A DNA stretch of 64,000 bases from Herbidospora galbida (lineage in GTDB: Bacteria > Actinomycetota > Actinomycetes > Streptosporangiales > Streptosporangiaceae): positions 62,001-126,000 of the forward strand of contig NZ_SZQA01000010.1 of NCBI RefSeq assembly GCF_005233835.1, in the 5' to 3' direction. The first letter of the stretch is position 1. Each line of letters starts with the position of its first letter. The translations under genes were made by a program, and so were the position numbers. The notes under the pieces are model-generated. The model searched no databases. It was not told the DNA's origin and saw only the letters and a list, made by a program, of their open reading frames with translations. Below are positions 52,922 to 63,773 of the stretch, one piece after another.

Positions 52922-54271
52922 TCAGTGTTTCGTGGTGAACGCCGCCAAGGGGATCGGCAGCCAGGACGGCCGGTTGCGCGCCTCGTAGACCACCTCGTAG
53001 ACGGCCTTGGAGAGTTCCAGCGCGCGCATCATCACGACGTCGGCGGGGCGCAGGTCGCCGCCCGACCTCGTGTATCCGGACAGGAAGGCGGCCCGGTTAC
53101 GCACCGCCCACTCCTCGGCCCGGTCTTCCAGCGTCTCCGCGTCGGGGTGGTCGGCCAGCAGGTGGCGGGCGGCGTACTCGAAGGAGCGCAGCATGCCCGC
53201 GACGTCGCGCAGCGGCGAGTGGAGCGCGCGGCGCTCGGCCAGCGGCTGCCCCGGCTCACCCTCGAAGTCGAGCACGATCCAGTCGTCGTAGGTCCGCATG
53301 ACCTGGCCGAGGTGATAGTCGCCGTGCACCCGCTGCACCAGGACCGGCTCGTCGATCGAGGCCAGCAGGTCGTAGGCCTCCCGGGCCACGTCGGCGTGGT
53401 CGGACAGCGCCGGGACCTCCTCGACCGCCCGCTCCAGCTGGGCCAGGTAGAGCTCGGCCATCGCGTGGATCTCGTCGGGGTCGAGGGCGTCGTACCCGAA
53501 GGCCTCCCGCAGCTCGCGGTGGACCTCGGCGGTGGCGACGCCGAGCCGTTCGGCCTCGGCGGCGAAGTCGCCCCCGGCGTCGCCGGCGGACACCTCGCGG
53601 GAGGTGGCATAGAGATCGCGGACGCTGGTCAGCGCCATCGCCCAGCCCTCGCTGGCGCCCCCGAGGAACGCCTGCATGATCGCCAGGGTGGTCGCCTCGC
53701 CGTCGATCGTCCCCTCGACCCAGCCGAAGGGCCGGGCCACGTGGTGGGAGCCCTCGTCGGCCAGCGCGCGGACGATCTCCAGCTCGGGGTTCATCCCCGG
53801 GATGACCACGCGGAACATCTTGAGAATGTACTGGTCGCCGAAGACGATCGAGGTGTTCGACTGTTCGGCGGTCATCACCAGGCTGCGCTGGGAGGTGTCG
53901 ATCTCCACCCCGGGCACCCGGTGGAAGCTCAGCGGGCCGACGGTCGCGTCGCCCGCGACGCCGTGGAGCAGCCGGCCCATGAGTTCGGCGTCGTGGGCGG
54001 CGTCGTACACGTCGCGCTCGCGGCCGCCCCACTCGCAGCGGCCGATGTAGACGTGCCGCAGCCTGCTGCTCAGCGCGTCGCGCAGCCCCAGCAGGAGCTG
54101 GTATCGGGTCGTGCGCTCACCCTGGACCACCTTGACGATCAGGTGGGCCAGGGCGGGGTCGCCGTCCACGAGCGGGACGTTGGACTCGATCGACAGATCG
54201 TCGATCGGCCGCCCCTTACCGGCGAACCATCGTTGATCGGCGATCCATCCGGTAAGGAGCTCGGCAAGCAC
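52922..54271 (-). CDS. mak: Maltokinase
   Basis: A 449-residue maltokinase of the aminoglycoside-phosphotransferase-like family. ADQRWFAGKGR near the start is the typical opening; the catalytic loop is VHGDYHLGQVM and the metal-binding Asp lies in VLDFEGEPGQPLAERR. It phosphorylates maltose to maltose-1-phosphate for GlgE. GTG at 54271 with GGAGGAA upstream begins three bases after the treS stop. TreS and Mak are separate here, whereas some bacteria carry them fused. Confidence 0.92.
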   Translation of the reverse strand: MLAELLTGWIADQRWFAGKGRPIDDLSIESNVPLVDGDPALAHLIVKVVQGERTTRYQLLLGLRDALSSRLRHVYIGRCEWGGRERDVYDAAHDAELMGRLLHGVAGDATVGPLSFHRVPGVEIDTSQRSLVMTAEQSNTSIVFGDQYILKMFRVVIPGMNPELEIVRALADEGSHHVARPFGWVEGTIDGEATTLAIMQAFLGGASEGWAMALTSVRDLYATSREVSAGDAGGDFAAEAERLGVATAEVHRELREAFGYDALDPDEIHAMAELYLAQLERAVEEVPALSDHADVAREAYDLLASIDEPVLVQRVHGDYHLGQVMRTYDDWIVLDFEGEPGQPLAERRALHSPLRDVAGMLRSFEYAARHLLADHPDAETLEDRAEEWAVRNRAAFLSGYTRSGGDLRPADVVMMRALELSKAVYEVVYEARNRPSWLPIPLAAFTTKH

Positions 54272-54274
54272 TTT

Positions 54275-56008
<1,734 letters not shown>

Positions 56009-56041
56009 CTGTGGACTCCCCGGTTGTGCAGGCTGCGGTTT

Positions 56042-58126
56042 CTATGGGCGGTGCGCTGACCCGTGACGCAGCGTGAAGATGTGTGCAGGATTGACATGCG
56101 GGTCGAGGCGCACGTAGTTGGCCTGCCGCCAGCGGTACGACTCGCCAGACAGCTCGTCGTCGACGACGAACTCGGCATGCCAGTCGAGACCCAGGGCCGG
56201 CATGTCCAAGAAGACGGTGCCCTCGTGGGTGTTGTGTGGATCAAGATTGACGACCGTCAGCACGACGTCGCCTATGGCGTGCCTTCGTGTGGCCGTGTCG
56301 TAGGCGCCCGGCAGCCGCTTGGAGAAGCAGATCACGGCCGGCTGGTCGACGCTGTGAAACCGTAGATTACGCAATTCCTGCAGGGCCGGGTGTGCTCTTC
56401 TGAACAAATTCAGCTGCGTGATGAACGGCGCCAGGCTGCGGCCCTCACGTTCGGCCGCCTGCCAGTCACGGGGCCGGTATTGGTACTTCTCGCTGTCGAG
56501 GTATTCCTCGCTGCCAGGGCGTACCGGGACGTTCTCGCCCAGTTCGTAGCCGGCGTAGACACCCCACGTCGGCGACATCATGGCCGCCAGCACCGCCCGG
56601 ATCTTGAACGCGGGCAGCCCGCCCTGCTGCAGGTACTCGTGGAGGATGTCGGGCGTGTTGACGAACAGGTTCGGCCGCATGAAGTGGGCCGTCTCGTGCG
56701 AGAGCTCGGTCAGGTACTCCTCGAGCTCCGGCTTGCTGTTGCGCCACGTGTAGTAGGTGTACGACTGGTGGAAGCCCACCCGGCCCAGCGTCCGCATCAT
56801 GGCCGGCCGGGTGAAGGCCTCGGCCAGGAACAGCACGTCGGGGTCGGTGTTGCGGACGTCGCGCAGCAGTCGCTCCCAGAACGCCACCGGCTTGGTGTGG
56901 GGGTTGTCGACCCGGAAGATCCGCACCCCGTGGTCCATCCAGTGGCGGACCACCCGCAGGACCTCGCGGTAGATGCCCTCGGGGTCCTTGTCGAAGTTCA
57001 GGGGATAGATGTCCTGGTACTTCTTCGGCGGGTTCTCCGCGTACGCGATGCTCCCGTCGGCCCGGATGTTGAACCACTCGGGGTGCTCCTTGACCCACGG
57101 GTGGTCGGGCGAGCACTGCAGCGCCAGGTCGAGCGCGATCTCCATGCCGAGCTCGCGCGTGCGCGCCACGAAGGAGTCGAAGTCGTCGATCGTGCCCAGA
57201 TCGGGGTGGACCGCGTCGTGCCCGCCCTCTTCCGCGCCGATCGCCCACGGGCTGCCGGGGTCGTAGGGCTCGGGCGTGAGGGTGTTGTTCGGGCCCTTCC
57301 GGTACGCCGTCCCGATCGGGTGGATCGGCGGCAGGTAGACCACGTCGAAGCCCATCTGGGCGACCGCCGGGAGACGCTTCTCGGCCGTCTTGAACGTGCC
57401 GGACTTGGGGGCCACGCCCTCTTCGACGATCGCGCCCTCGGAGCGCGGGAAGAACTCGTACCAGGACCCGAACAGCGCCCGCCTGCGGTCGACCATGACC
57501 TTGTAGCGGACCGTCCGGGTGACCAGCTCGCGCAGCGGATGGGCGGCGATCAGGGCCTGCGTCTCGGGCAGCTGCGCGGCGGCGAAGCGGGCCCGCGGGT
57601 CGACGTCGTCGTCGCGGAGCCGGGCGGCCATCGCCTGGAGCGCGGCGCGGTGGCCGCAGACGGGGTCTTTGGGCTTCGCCTTGGACGTGGTGGTCTTGCG
57701 CGGCCTGAGCGGGACGTCCGGGCAGTCGGCGGCGCGGACCGCCCTGGCGGCGCGGTCGAACAGCCGCGCGCCCTCCTCGCACATCAGATCGGAGTCGAGC
57801 CCTCGCGGGATCTTGATCCCGGCGTCGTGCAGCCAGGTCGCGATCGGGTCGCTCCAGGCCTCGACGCGGTAGGACCACAATCCCTCCGCGGGCAGCGTGA
57901 CGTCGACGCCCCACCGGTCGGTGCCGGGCGCGAGCTCCCGCATGGGTCTCAGGCGGCCGGGCACGCCGTCGGGATCGAAGAGCACGACCCCGGCGGCCAC
58001 CGCGTCGTGTCCCTCGCGGAACACGATGGCGGTGATCTCGAAGGATTCCCCGGCGGCGGCCTTCGCGGGTCGCTTCCCGCAGTCGACGACGGGATGGATG
58101 TCCTGGATTGGGATTCTTCCGATCAT
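56042..58126 (-). CDS. glgE: α-1,4-glucan:maltose-1-phosphate maltosyltransferase
   Basis: A 694-residue GH13_3 enzyme. GSWYEFFPRSEGA marks the start of the barrel; VYLPPIHPIGTAYRKGPNN is a GlgE signature, IFRVDNPHTKPVAFW holds the nucleophile Asp and FLAEAFTRPAMM the acid Glu. It transfers maltose from maltose-1-phosphate to growing α-1,4-glucan. An additional N-terminal β-domain (about 1-130) and an S-domain-like region are present as in Streptomyces GlgE. It is the first gene of the minus-strand operon. Confidence 0.94.
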   Translation of the reverse strand: MIGRIPIQDIHPVVDCGKRPAKAAAGESFEITAIVFREGHDAVAAGVVLFDPDGVPGRLRPMRELAPGTDRWGVDVTLPAEGLWSYRVEAWSDPIATWLHDAGIKIPRGLDSDLMCEEGARLFDRAARAVRAADCPDVPLRPRKTTTSKAKPKDPVCGHRAALQAMAARLRDDDVDPRARFAAAQLPETQALIAAHPLRELVTRTVRYKVMVDRRRALFGSWYEFFPRSEGAIVEEGVAPKSGTFKTAEKRLPAVAQMGFDVVYLPPIHPIGTAYRKGPNNTLTPEPYDPGSPWAIGAEEGGHDAVHPDLGTIDDFDSFVARTRELGMEIALDLALQCSPDHPWVKEHPEWFNIRADGSIAYAENPPKKYQDIYPLNFDKDPEGIYREVLRVVRHWMDHGVRIFRVDNPHTKPVAFWERLLRDVRNTDPDVLFLAEAFTRPAMMRTLGRVGFHQSYTYYTWRNSKPELEEYLTELSHETAHFMRPNLFVNTPDILHEYLQQGGLPAFKIRAVLAAMMSPTWGVYAGYELGENVPVRPGSEEYLDSEKYQYRPRDWQAAEREGRSLAPFITQLNLFRRAHPALQELRNLRFHSVDQPAVICFSKRLPGAYDTATRRHAIGDVVLTVVNLDPHNTHEGTVFLDMPALGLDWHAEFVVDDELSGESYRWRQANYVRLDPHVNPAHIFTLRHGSAHRP

Positions 58127-58475
58127 CGTTTCTCAACGTAGCGACGGCACGCCCGGTACCGCCGGAGTCCACGGGGCAATTGTCGATCTTTGCTCTGTCT
58201 TGAGGCAGCACGAAGCACAGCCCGCTGACCGGACCACTCGCTCGTACTGGAGTTGCCCTAATGCTCCCCCTTTACCCGCCAGAATGAAAGTCAGTCCGAC
58301 GGGTCAAACCCGCGTGTCATCCACGGGTCTCCGGAGGTTCGTGCGGCGTACACGTACTCACTGTCACCCCGGCCGATCGGTGAGGTTTGAGCAGGTATGC
58401 CAATGGTGAGTTCGCACTGTGTGGCGAGAAGTTCCGGCCACATCCACCCCCTCCGATCGCCTAGGGTCTGGCCAC
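58127..58475. other. Divergent glgE/glgP control region
   Basis: About 350 bases without a supported gene. CGGGT-CAA-ACCCG (about 58301-58313) can pair alternatively with a downstream ACGGGT (58322-58327). For glgP a TAGGGT hexamer at 58462-58467 lies eight bases before the GTG, suggesting a leaderless transcript. No operator is recognised. Confidence 0.5.
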
Positions 58476-61073
58476 GTGAGAGCTATACGCAGGTTCACCG
58501 TCCGTACCGTCCTTCCGGCCGAGCTCGCGCCGCTTGGCGAGCTGGTCCAGAATCTCCGCTGGTCATGGCACCCGGAGACGATGGACCTGTTCGCCGAGGT
58601 CGACCCCGAGGTCTGGGAGCGGGTCGAGCACGACCCCGTGGCCCTCCTCGGCGCCGTCTCGGCCGAGAGGCTCCGCGCCCTGGCGCAGGACCGGCGCTTC
58701 CTGCGCCGCCTGGCCGACGCCGCCGACGACCTCCGCGAGTACATGACGGCGCCGCGCTGGTACCAGACGCTGGAGGACGCGCCCGCCGCCGTCGGTTACT
58801 TCTCTCCCGAATACGGCATCGCCGCCGCCCTTCCCCAGTATTCGGGCGGCCTCGGCATCCTGGCCGGCGACCACCTGAAGGCGGCCTCCGACCTCGGCGT
58901 GCCGATCCTCGGCGTCGGCCTGCTCTACCGGCACGGCTACTTCACCCAGTCGCTGTCGCCCGAGGGCTGGCAGCAGGAGCACTACCCCTCCCTCGACCCC
59001 GGCGGCCTCCCCCTGACCCTCCTGAAGGAGGACGACGGCAGCCCCGCCCGCATCCGCATCAGCCTCCCGGGCGGCACCGGCCTGCACGCCCAGATCTGGG
59101 TCGCCCAGGTCGGCCGGATCCCGCTGCTGCTGCTCGACTCCGACGTGGCCGACAACGACACCACCGCCCGCGACGTCACCGACCGCCTCTACGGCGGCGG
59201 CGGCGACCACCGCCTGCTCCAGGAGCTCCTCCTGGGCATCGGCGGCGTGCGCGCCATCCGCGCCTACTGCCGCGTCACCGGCCACCCCGAGCCGCAGGTC
59301 TTCCACACCAACGAGGGCCACGCCGGATTCCTCGGCCTGGAGCGCATCCGCGAGCTCACCGAGGCCCGCCTGTCGTTCGACGAGGCCCTGGAGGCGGTCC
59401 GCGCCGGCACCGTCTTCACCACCCACACCCCCGTCCCGGCCGGCATCGACCGCTTCCCCGCCGACGTGATCGCCCGCCAGTTCGGCGGCGACAACGCCTG
59501 GCCGACCGTGCCGGTCGACCGCGTCCTGGCCCTCGGCGCCGAGCCCGACACGGGCGACGGCGAGAAGGCCGTCTTCAACATGGCCGTCATGGGCATGCGC
59601 CTGGCCCAGCGGGTCAACGGCGTGTCGGTCCTGCACGGCGAGGTCAGCCGCGGCATGTTCCAGGGCCTGTGGCCGGGCTTCGACCTGTCGGAGATCCCGA
59701 TCGGCTCGATCACCAACGGCGTCCACGCCCCCACGTGGGTCGGCCGCGAGGTCATGGAGCTGGCCGGCAAGGAGCTGCCGACGATCGTCGAGCGCGCCCA
59801 GGGCTGGGAGGGCGTCCAGAAGCTGTCGGACGCCGACCTCTGGACCATCCGGGGGCAGCTGCGCGCCAACCTCGTCAACGACGCCCGCAAGCGGCTGCGC
59901 CGGTCGTGGCGGCAGCGCGGCGCCTCCGACGCCGAGCTGACCTGGACCGACGAGGCCCTGTCGCCCGACGTGCTGACCATCGGCTTCGCCCGCCGGGTGC
60001 CCTCCTACAAGCGGCTCACGCTGATGCTGCGCGACCCCGAGCGGCTGCGCGCGCTGCTGCTCGACCCGGTCAAGCCGGTCCAGATCGTGATCGCCGGCAA
60101 GGCCCACCCGGCCGACGAGGGCGGCAAGAAGCTCATCCAGCAGATCATCAAGTTCGCCGACATGGAGGACGTGCGCCACCGCATCGTCTTCCTGCCCGAC
60201 TACGACATGACCGTCGGCCAGCTGCTGGTCCAGGGCTGCGACGTCTGGATGAACAACCCGCTGCGCCCGCTGGAGGCGTGCGGCACCTCCGGCATGAAGG
60301 CCGCGCTCAACGGCGGCCTGAACCTGTCGATCCGCGACGGCTGGTGGGACGAGTGGTTCGACGGCAACAACGGCTGGGCCATCCCGACCGCCGACGGCGT
60401 CTCCGACCCCGACCGGCGTGACGAACTGGAGGCCTCGGCCCTCTACGACCTGATCGAGCGCGAGGTCGCCGACCGGTTCTACGACCGGGCCGCCGACGGC
60501 CTGCCGCGCCGCTGGCTGGAGATGGTCAAGCACACCCTGAGCTCGCTCGGGCCGAAGGTGCTGGCCGGCCGGATGCTGCGCGACTACGTCGTGGAGCTCT
60601 ACAGCCCGGCCGCCGGCGCCGCCAAGGCCCTGTCGGGCGACGGCTACGCCCAGGCCAAGGCGTTCGCGGCCTGGAAGCTGCGGGTCTCGCAGGCCTGGCC
60701 CGCCGTCCGGGTCGAGCACGTCGAGACGGCCGGCATCGGCGACACCCCGGAACTGGGGGCCGCCATGGAGGTCAACGCCACGATCGCGCTGGGCGAACTG
60801 TCGCCCGACGACGTCGAGGTGCAGGCCGCCTACGGCCGGGTCGGCCAGCACGACGAGCTGATCGAGCCCAACCACGTGAAGCTGACCGTCGGCTCGCTCG
60901 ACGACGACGGCCACGCCATCTTCACCGGGGTGATCCCGCTCGACCGGACCGGCGCGTTCGGCTACTCGGTCAGGGTGGTGCCCTTCCACCCGCTGATGGC
61001 CTCGCCCGCCGAACTCGGCCTGATCGCGGTCCCCGAGGAACCGGCCGGCATGACCAACGGCACCCTCCGTTAA
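58476..61073 (+). CDS. glgP: α-glucan phosphorylase
   Basis: An 865-residue GT35 phosphorylase of the short actinobacterial type with the DUF3417-like N-terminus (LAPLGELVQNLRWSWHPETMDLFAEVDPE). The pyridoxal-phosphate Lys is about K608 in ACGTSGMKAALNGGLNLSIRDGWW; FHTNEGHAGFLGLERIRELTEA and IGFARRVPSYKRLTLML are family segments. It releases glucose-1-phosphate from the glucan made by the divergent operon. GTG at 58476 is used although the frame is open upstream, because a -10-like TAGGGT lies eight bases before it. Tandem hairpins follow. Confidence 0.93.
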   Translation: MRAIRRFTVRTVLPAELAPLGELVQNLRWSWHPETMDLFAEVDPEVWERVEHDPVALLGAVSAERLRALAQDRRFLRRLADAADDLREYMTAPRWYQTLEDAPAAVGYFSPEYGIAAALPQYSGGLGILAGDHLKAASDLGVPILGVGLLYRHGYFTQSLSPEGWQQEHYPSLDPGGLPLTLLKEDDGSPARIRISLPGGTGLHAQIWVAQVGRIPLLLLDSDVADNDTTARDVTDRLYGGGGDHRLLQELLLGIGGVRAIRAYCRVTGHPEPQVFHTNEGHAGFLGLERIRELTEARLSFDEALEAVRAGTVFTTHTPVPAGIDRFPADVIARQFGGDNAWPTVPVDRVLALGAEPDTGDGEKAVFNMAVMGMRLAQRVNGVSVLHGEVSRGMFQGLWPGFDLSEIPIGSITNGVHAPTWVGREVMELAGKELPTIVERAQGWEGVQKLSDADLWTIRGQLRANLVNDARKRLRRSWRQRGASDAELTWTDEALSPDVLTIGFARRVPSYKRLTLMLRDPERLRALLLDPVKPVQIVIAGKAHPADEGGKKLIQQIIKFADMEDVRHRIVFLPDYDMTVGQLLVQGCDVWMNNPLRPLEACGTSGMKAALNGGLNLSIRDGWWDEWFDGNNGWAIPTADGVSDPDRRDELEASALYDLIEREVADRFYDRAADGLPRRWLEMVKHTLSSLGPKVLAGRMLRDYVVELYSPAAGAAKALSGDGYAQAKAFAAWKLRVSQAWPAVRVEHVETAGIGDTPELGAAMEVNATIALGELSPDDVEVQAAYGRVGQHDELIEPNHVKLTVGSLDDDGHAIFTGVIPLDRTGAFGYSVRVVPFHPLMASPAELGLIAVPEEPAGMTNGTLR

Positions 61074-61085
61074 CGATCTACCTAC

Positions 61086-61180
61086 GGGACGGGTTCTCCC
61101 TGGCGGGAGGACCCGTCCCTGTCTCTGAAGAGTTGTCGCACGGGACGGGTCCTCCCTGGCGGGAGGACCCGTCCCGTGCG
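61086..61180. terminator. Two tandem, near-identical long hairpins after glgP
   Basis: Hairpin 1 (61086-61119): GGGACGGGTTCTCCC pairs with GGGAGGACCCGTCCC with one G-U pair, loop TGGC. Hairpin 2 (61137-61180): a perfect 20-bp stem with the same loop and the same 15-base arms. The pair probably arose by duplication. They lie between glgP and the next promoter. Confidence 0.75.
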
Positions 61181-61200
61181 GTTATTGTGACCATTGGGTG

Positions 61201-61212
61201 CGGAACGTTCCG
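61201..61212. promoter_or_regulatory. Palindrome CGGAACGTTCCG
   Basis: A perfect 12-bp palindrome 25 bases upstream of the 66-residue ORF and just before the TAGGGT (61224-61229) that would serve as its -10. A repressor site is inferred; its central CGTT differs from the KstR pattern. Confidence 0.45.
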
Positions 61213-61237
61213 TGCATCCCGGCTAGGGTTTCGGGTC

Positions 61238-61438
61238 ATGCGGCCCGTCCTCCGCCTCGTCCTTCGTGTGCTCGCCCCGCCCCGGCTCCGCCGGGCCGTC
61301 CGCGTCCGGGTCGACGCCCGGTACGTCACCCGGGCCGACCACGCGCAGGACATGAAGGAGGCGCTGTGGGAGATCCAGATGCTCCGCCGGGAAGTGGTGG
61401 CGCTGCGCCGTGAGGTCGATCGATTGCGGAGCTACTGA
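61238..61438 (+). CDS. Small basic coiled-coil protein (66 aa)
   Basis: A 66-residue protein. The first 28 residues are Arg/Leu-rich and amphipathic (MRPVLRLVLRVLAPPRLRRA); the last 30 form a predicted heptad coiled coil (DMKEALWEIQMLRREVVALRREVDRLR). It could bind membrane or nucleic acid and dimerise. ATG follows TAGGGT by eight bases, so it may be leaderless. Its stop overlaps the start of the M55 peptidase (TGATG). No family is recognised. Confidence 0.65.
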   Translation: MRPVLRLVLRVLAPPRLRRAVRVRVDARYVTRADHAQDMKEALWEIQMLRREVVALRREVDRLRSY

Positions 61439-62280
61439 TGCGGGTTTACCTGTCCGTCGACATGGAGGGCGTCACCGGGCTCACCGACCCCGAGGAGATG
61501 CACCACGGCGGCCGGGGCTACGAGCGCGGCTGTGAGTTCATGACCGGCGACGCCAACGCCGTCATCCGGGGCGCGTTCGCGGCCGGGGCGACGCAGGTGC
61601 TGGTCAACGACGCCCACGGCTCGACCAGGAACCTGCGCATCGACCAGCTCGACCCGCGCGCCACCCTGATCCGCGGCCCCGGCAAGCCCCACCGCATGGG
61701 CCAGGGCCTCACCGAGGGCTTCGACGCCGCGATCTTCGCGGGCTACCACGCGCGGGCCGGGGTCTCCCAGGGGGTGCTCAACCACACGTGGATGGGCAAG
61801 GAGATCCAGAACGTCTGGCTGAACGGCGAGATCTGCGGCGAGACCCGGCTGGTGGCCGCGTTCGCCGGGTTCGTCGGGGTGCCGGTCGTGCTGGTCACCG
61901 GTGACGTGGCGGTCTGCGATGAGGCCCGCGAGGTGCTCGGCGACGTCGAGACGGTCGCCGTCAAGCAGGGCATCGACATGTTCGCCGCCGAGCTGCTGCC
62001 GATCGCGGTGGCGCAGCAGAAGATCGAGGAGTCGACCCTCACCGCCCTGACCCGGCTGGCCGACTTCCGGCCCTATGCGATCGAGCCGCCGTACACGCTC
62101 GAAGTGGAGTGGAACAGCACCGCCATCGCCTCGGCCTGCGCGATCATCCCGGGAACCCGGCGCAAATCGGCAAGGAACACCGAGTTCACAACGCCCGACT
62201 ACCGGGAGATCATGGCACTCTTCGGGCTGTACGCCATGATCGCCGGCCAGGTCGCGTGCGGAAGCGGTGTGTATGGGTGA
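61438..62280 (+). CDS. M55-family D-aminopeptidase (DppA type)
   Basis: A 280-residue metallopeptidase. MRVYLSVDMEGVTGL carries the first metal ligands (D8 and E10), followed by NDAHGSTRNL, GYHARAG and the conserved NHTW. DppA-type enzymes release D-amino acids, chiefly D-Ala, from short D-peptides such as wall turnover products. Both ends overlap neighbours (TGATG and GTGA), so it belongs to a tightly coupled operon with an amine oxidase and a YbaK-like deacylase. Confidence 0.88.
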   Translation: MRVYLSVDMEGVTGLTDPEEMHHGGRGYERGCEFMTGDANAVIRGAFAAGATQVLVNDAHGSTRNLRIDQLDPRATLIRGPGKPHRMGQGLTEGFDAAIFAGYHARAGVSQGVLNHTWMGKEIQNVWLNGEICGETRLVAAFAGFVGVPVVLVTGDVAVCDEAREVLGDVETVAVKQGIDMFAAELLPIAVAQQKIEESTLTALTRLADFRPYAIEPPYTLEVEWNSTAIASACAIIPGTRRKSARNTEFTTPDYREIMALFGLYAMIAGQVACGSGVYG

Positions 62281-63773
62281 CGGGTGACTTAAGCCGCAGG
62301 GCTCTCCTCCACGGACTCGGCGTCGCCGGGGGAGCCGGCGCCATGCTGGCCGCCATGGGCGCCCTCGGCCTCGTCCCGTCCAGCCAGGCCCGCACCTTCA
62401 CCGCGCCCCAGCCGGGCGACTTCACCCTGACCGGCCGATCGCCGAAGCGCGTCGTGATCCTCGGCGCCGGGATCGCCGGGCTCGCCGTCGCCTACGAACT
62501 GCTCAAGGCCGGGTACGACGTCACGATCCTGGAGGCCGCCAAGAAGGTCGGCGGCCGGAACCTGACGATCCGCGGCGGCGACGAGATCACCGAGATCGGC
62601 GGCGTCACCCAGCGGGCCGCCTTCCGCGACGGCACCTATTTCAACGCCGGCCCGGCCCGCATCGCGCAGTGGATGATCACCATGGACTACTGCCGCGAGC
62701 TCGGCGTGCCCCTGGAGATCTTCGTCAACTCCAACGCCGACGCCTACGTCCACACCTCCGGGAAGTCGATCAGGCTGCGCACCGCCCGCGCCGACACCCA
62801 GGGATACCTGTCGGAACTGCTGGCCAAGGCCACGAACCAGGGCGCCCTCGACGCCGACCTGACCGCGGCCGACAAGACCGACCTGCTCGACCTGTTACGC
62901 GAGTTCGGCCAGCTCGGCGAGCAGCTCACCTACGACGGCGGCGAGCGCCGCGCCGACACCGGCCCGATCCCGTCGGTGAGTGAGGTGCTGGGCTACCGGA
63001 TCCCCTACGCGCTCACCTGGGACCTCGCCCACGACCAGGCCATGCCCATGTTCCAGCCGGTCGGCGGCATGGACCGCATCGTCGACGCCCTGGTCGCCAA
63101 CGTCGGCCGCCACCGCATCAGGACCGGCACCCCGGCCACGAAGATCACCGACACCGGCCGCGAGGTCGTCGTCGAGTACCAGAACGGCGCGGCAAGGGCC
63201 GACTACTGCGTCGCCACCCTGCCCCCGCACGTCCTCGCCCGCGTCCCCAGCACGCTGCCGCCCGGGATCGTCTCGCGCCTCGGCCAGGGCTTCGTCCTCG
63301 CCGGCGGCAAACTCGGCCTGGAGTACGGCCGCCGCTGGTGGGAGCTGGACGAGAACATCTACGGCGGCACCAGCGAGACCGACCTCGACATCGGCCGCAT
63401 CTGGTATCCCTCGCACGGCTTCCACGAGCGCCGGGGCCTGCTCGTCGGCTACTACACCGTGGCCGACCCGGCCGCCGTCTACGACGCCCTGTCGCCGGCC
63501 GCCCGCCTCGACCGCGCGCTGCGCGCCGGCGAGCAGGTCCACGGGCCGCGCTACCGCAAGGACCTGCTGTCGGCCGTCTCGATGTCGTGGGCGAAGCGGC
63601 CCCACGTCGAGGGCATGATGAACGTCGGCCTCCAGGGCGTGCCGCAGGCCCACGGGCGCGTCTACCTGGCGGGTGACTGGATGACCGGCCTGGTGGCCTG
63701 GCAGGCTGGGGCCTTCGAGTCCGCACGCAAGGCAGTGCTCTCGATCCATGAGAGGGCGCTGAAGGAGAACTGA
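62277..63773 (+). CDS. Tat-exported flavin monoamine oxidase
   Basis: A 498-residue FAD-dependent amine oxidase. The N-terminus is a twin-arginine signal (SRRALLHGLGVAGGAGAMLAA) ending near QARTF. The dinucleotide motif is VVILGAGIAGLAVAYELLKAGYDVTILEA (about 58-86), and the C-terminal FAD contact is VYLAGDWMTGLVAWQAGAFESA. It probably oxidises amines or amino acids outside the membrane. In context, oxidation of D-amino acids released by the M55 peptidase is a guess. GTG at 62277 overlaps the previous stop. Confidence 0.88.
   Translation: MTGDLSRRALLHGLGVAGGAGAMLAAMGALGLVPSSQARTFTAPQPGDFTLTGRSPKRVVILGAGIAGLAVAYELLKAGYDVTILEAAKKVGGRNLTIRGGDEITEIGGVTQRAAFRDGTYFNAGPARIAQWMITMDYCRELGVPLEIFVNSNADAYVHTSGKSIRLRTARADTQGYLSELLAKATNQGALDADLTAADKTDLLDLLREFGQLGEQLTYDGGERRADTGPIPSVSEVLGYRIPYALTWDLAHDQAMPMFQPVGGMDRIVDALVANVGRHRIRTGTPATKITDTGREVVVEYQNGAARADYCVATLPPHVLARVPSTLPPGIVSRLGQGFVLAGGKLGLEYGRRWWELDENIYGGTSETDLDIGRIWYPSHGFHERRGLLVGYYTVADPAAVYDALSPAARLDRALRAGEQVHGPRYRKDLLSAVSMSWAKRPHVEGMMNVGLQGVPQAHGRVYLAGDWMTGLVAWQAGAFESARKAVLSIHERALKEN

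Noticed and set aside
58563-60989. 808-codon minus-strand frame inside glgP
   Set aside because: Shadow of the phosphorylase gene; low-complexity composition.
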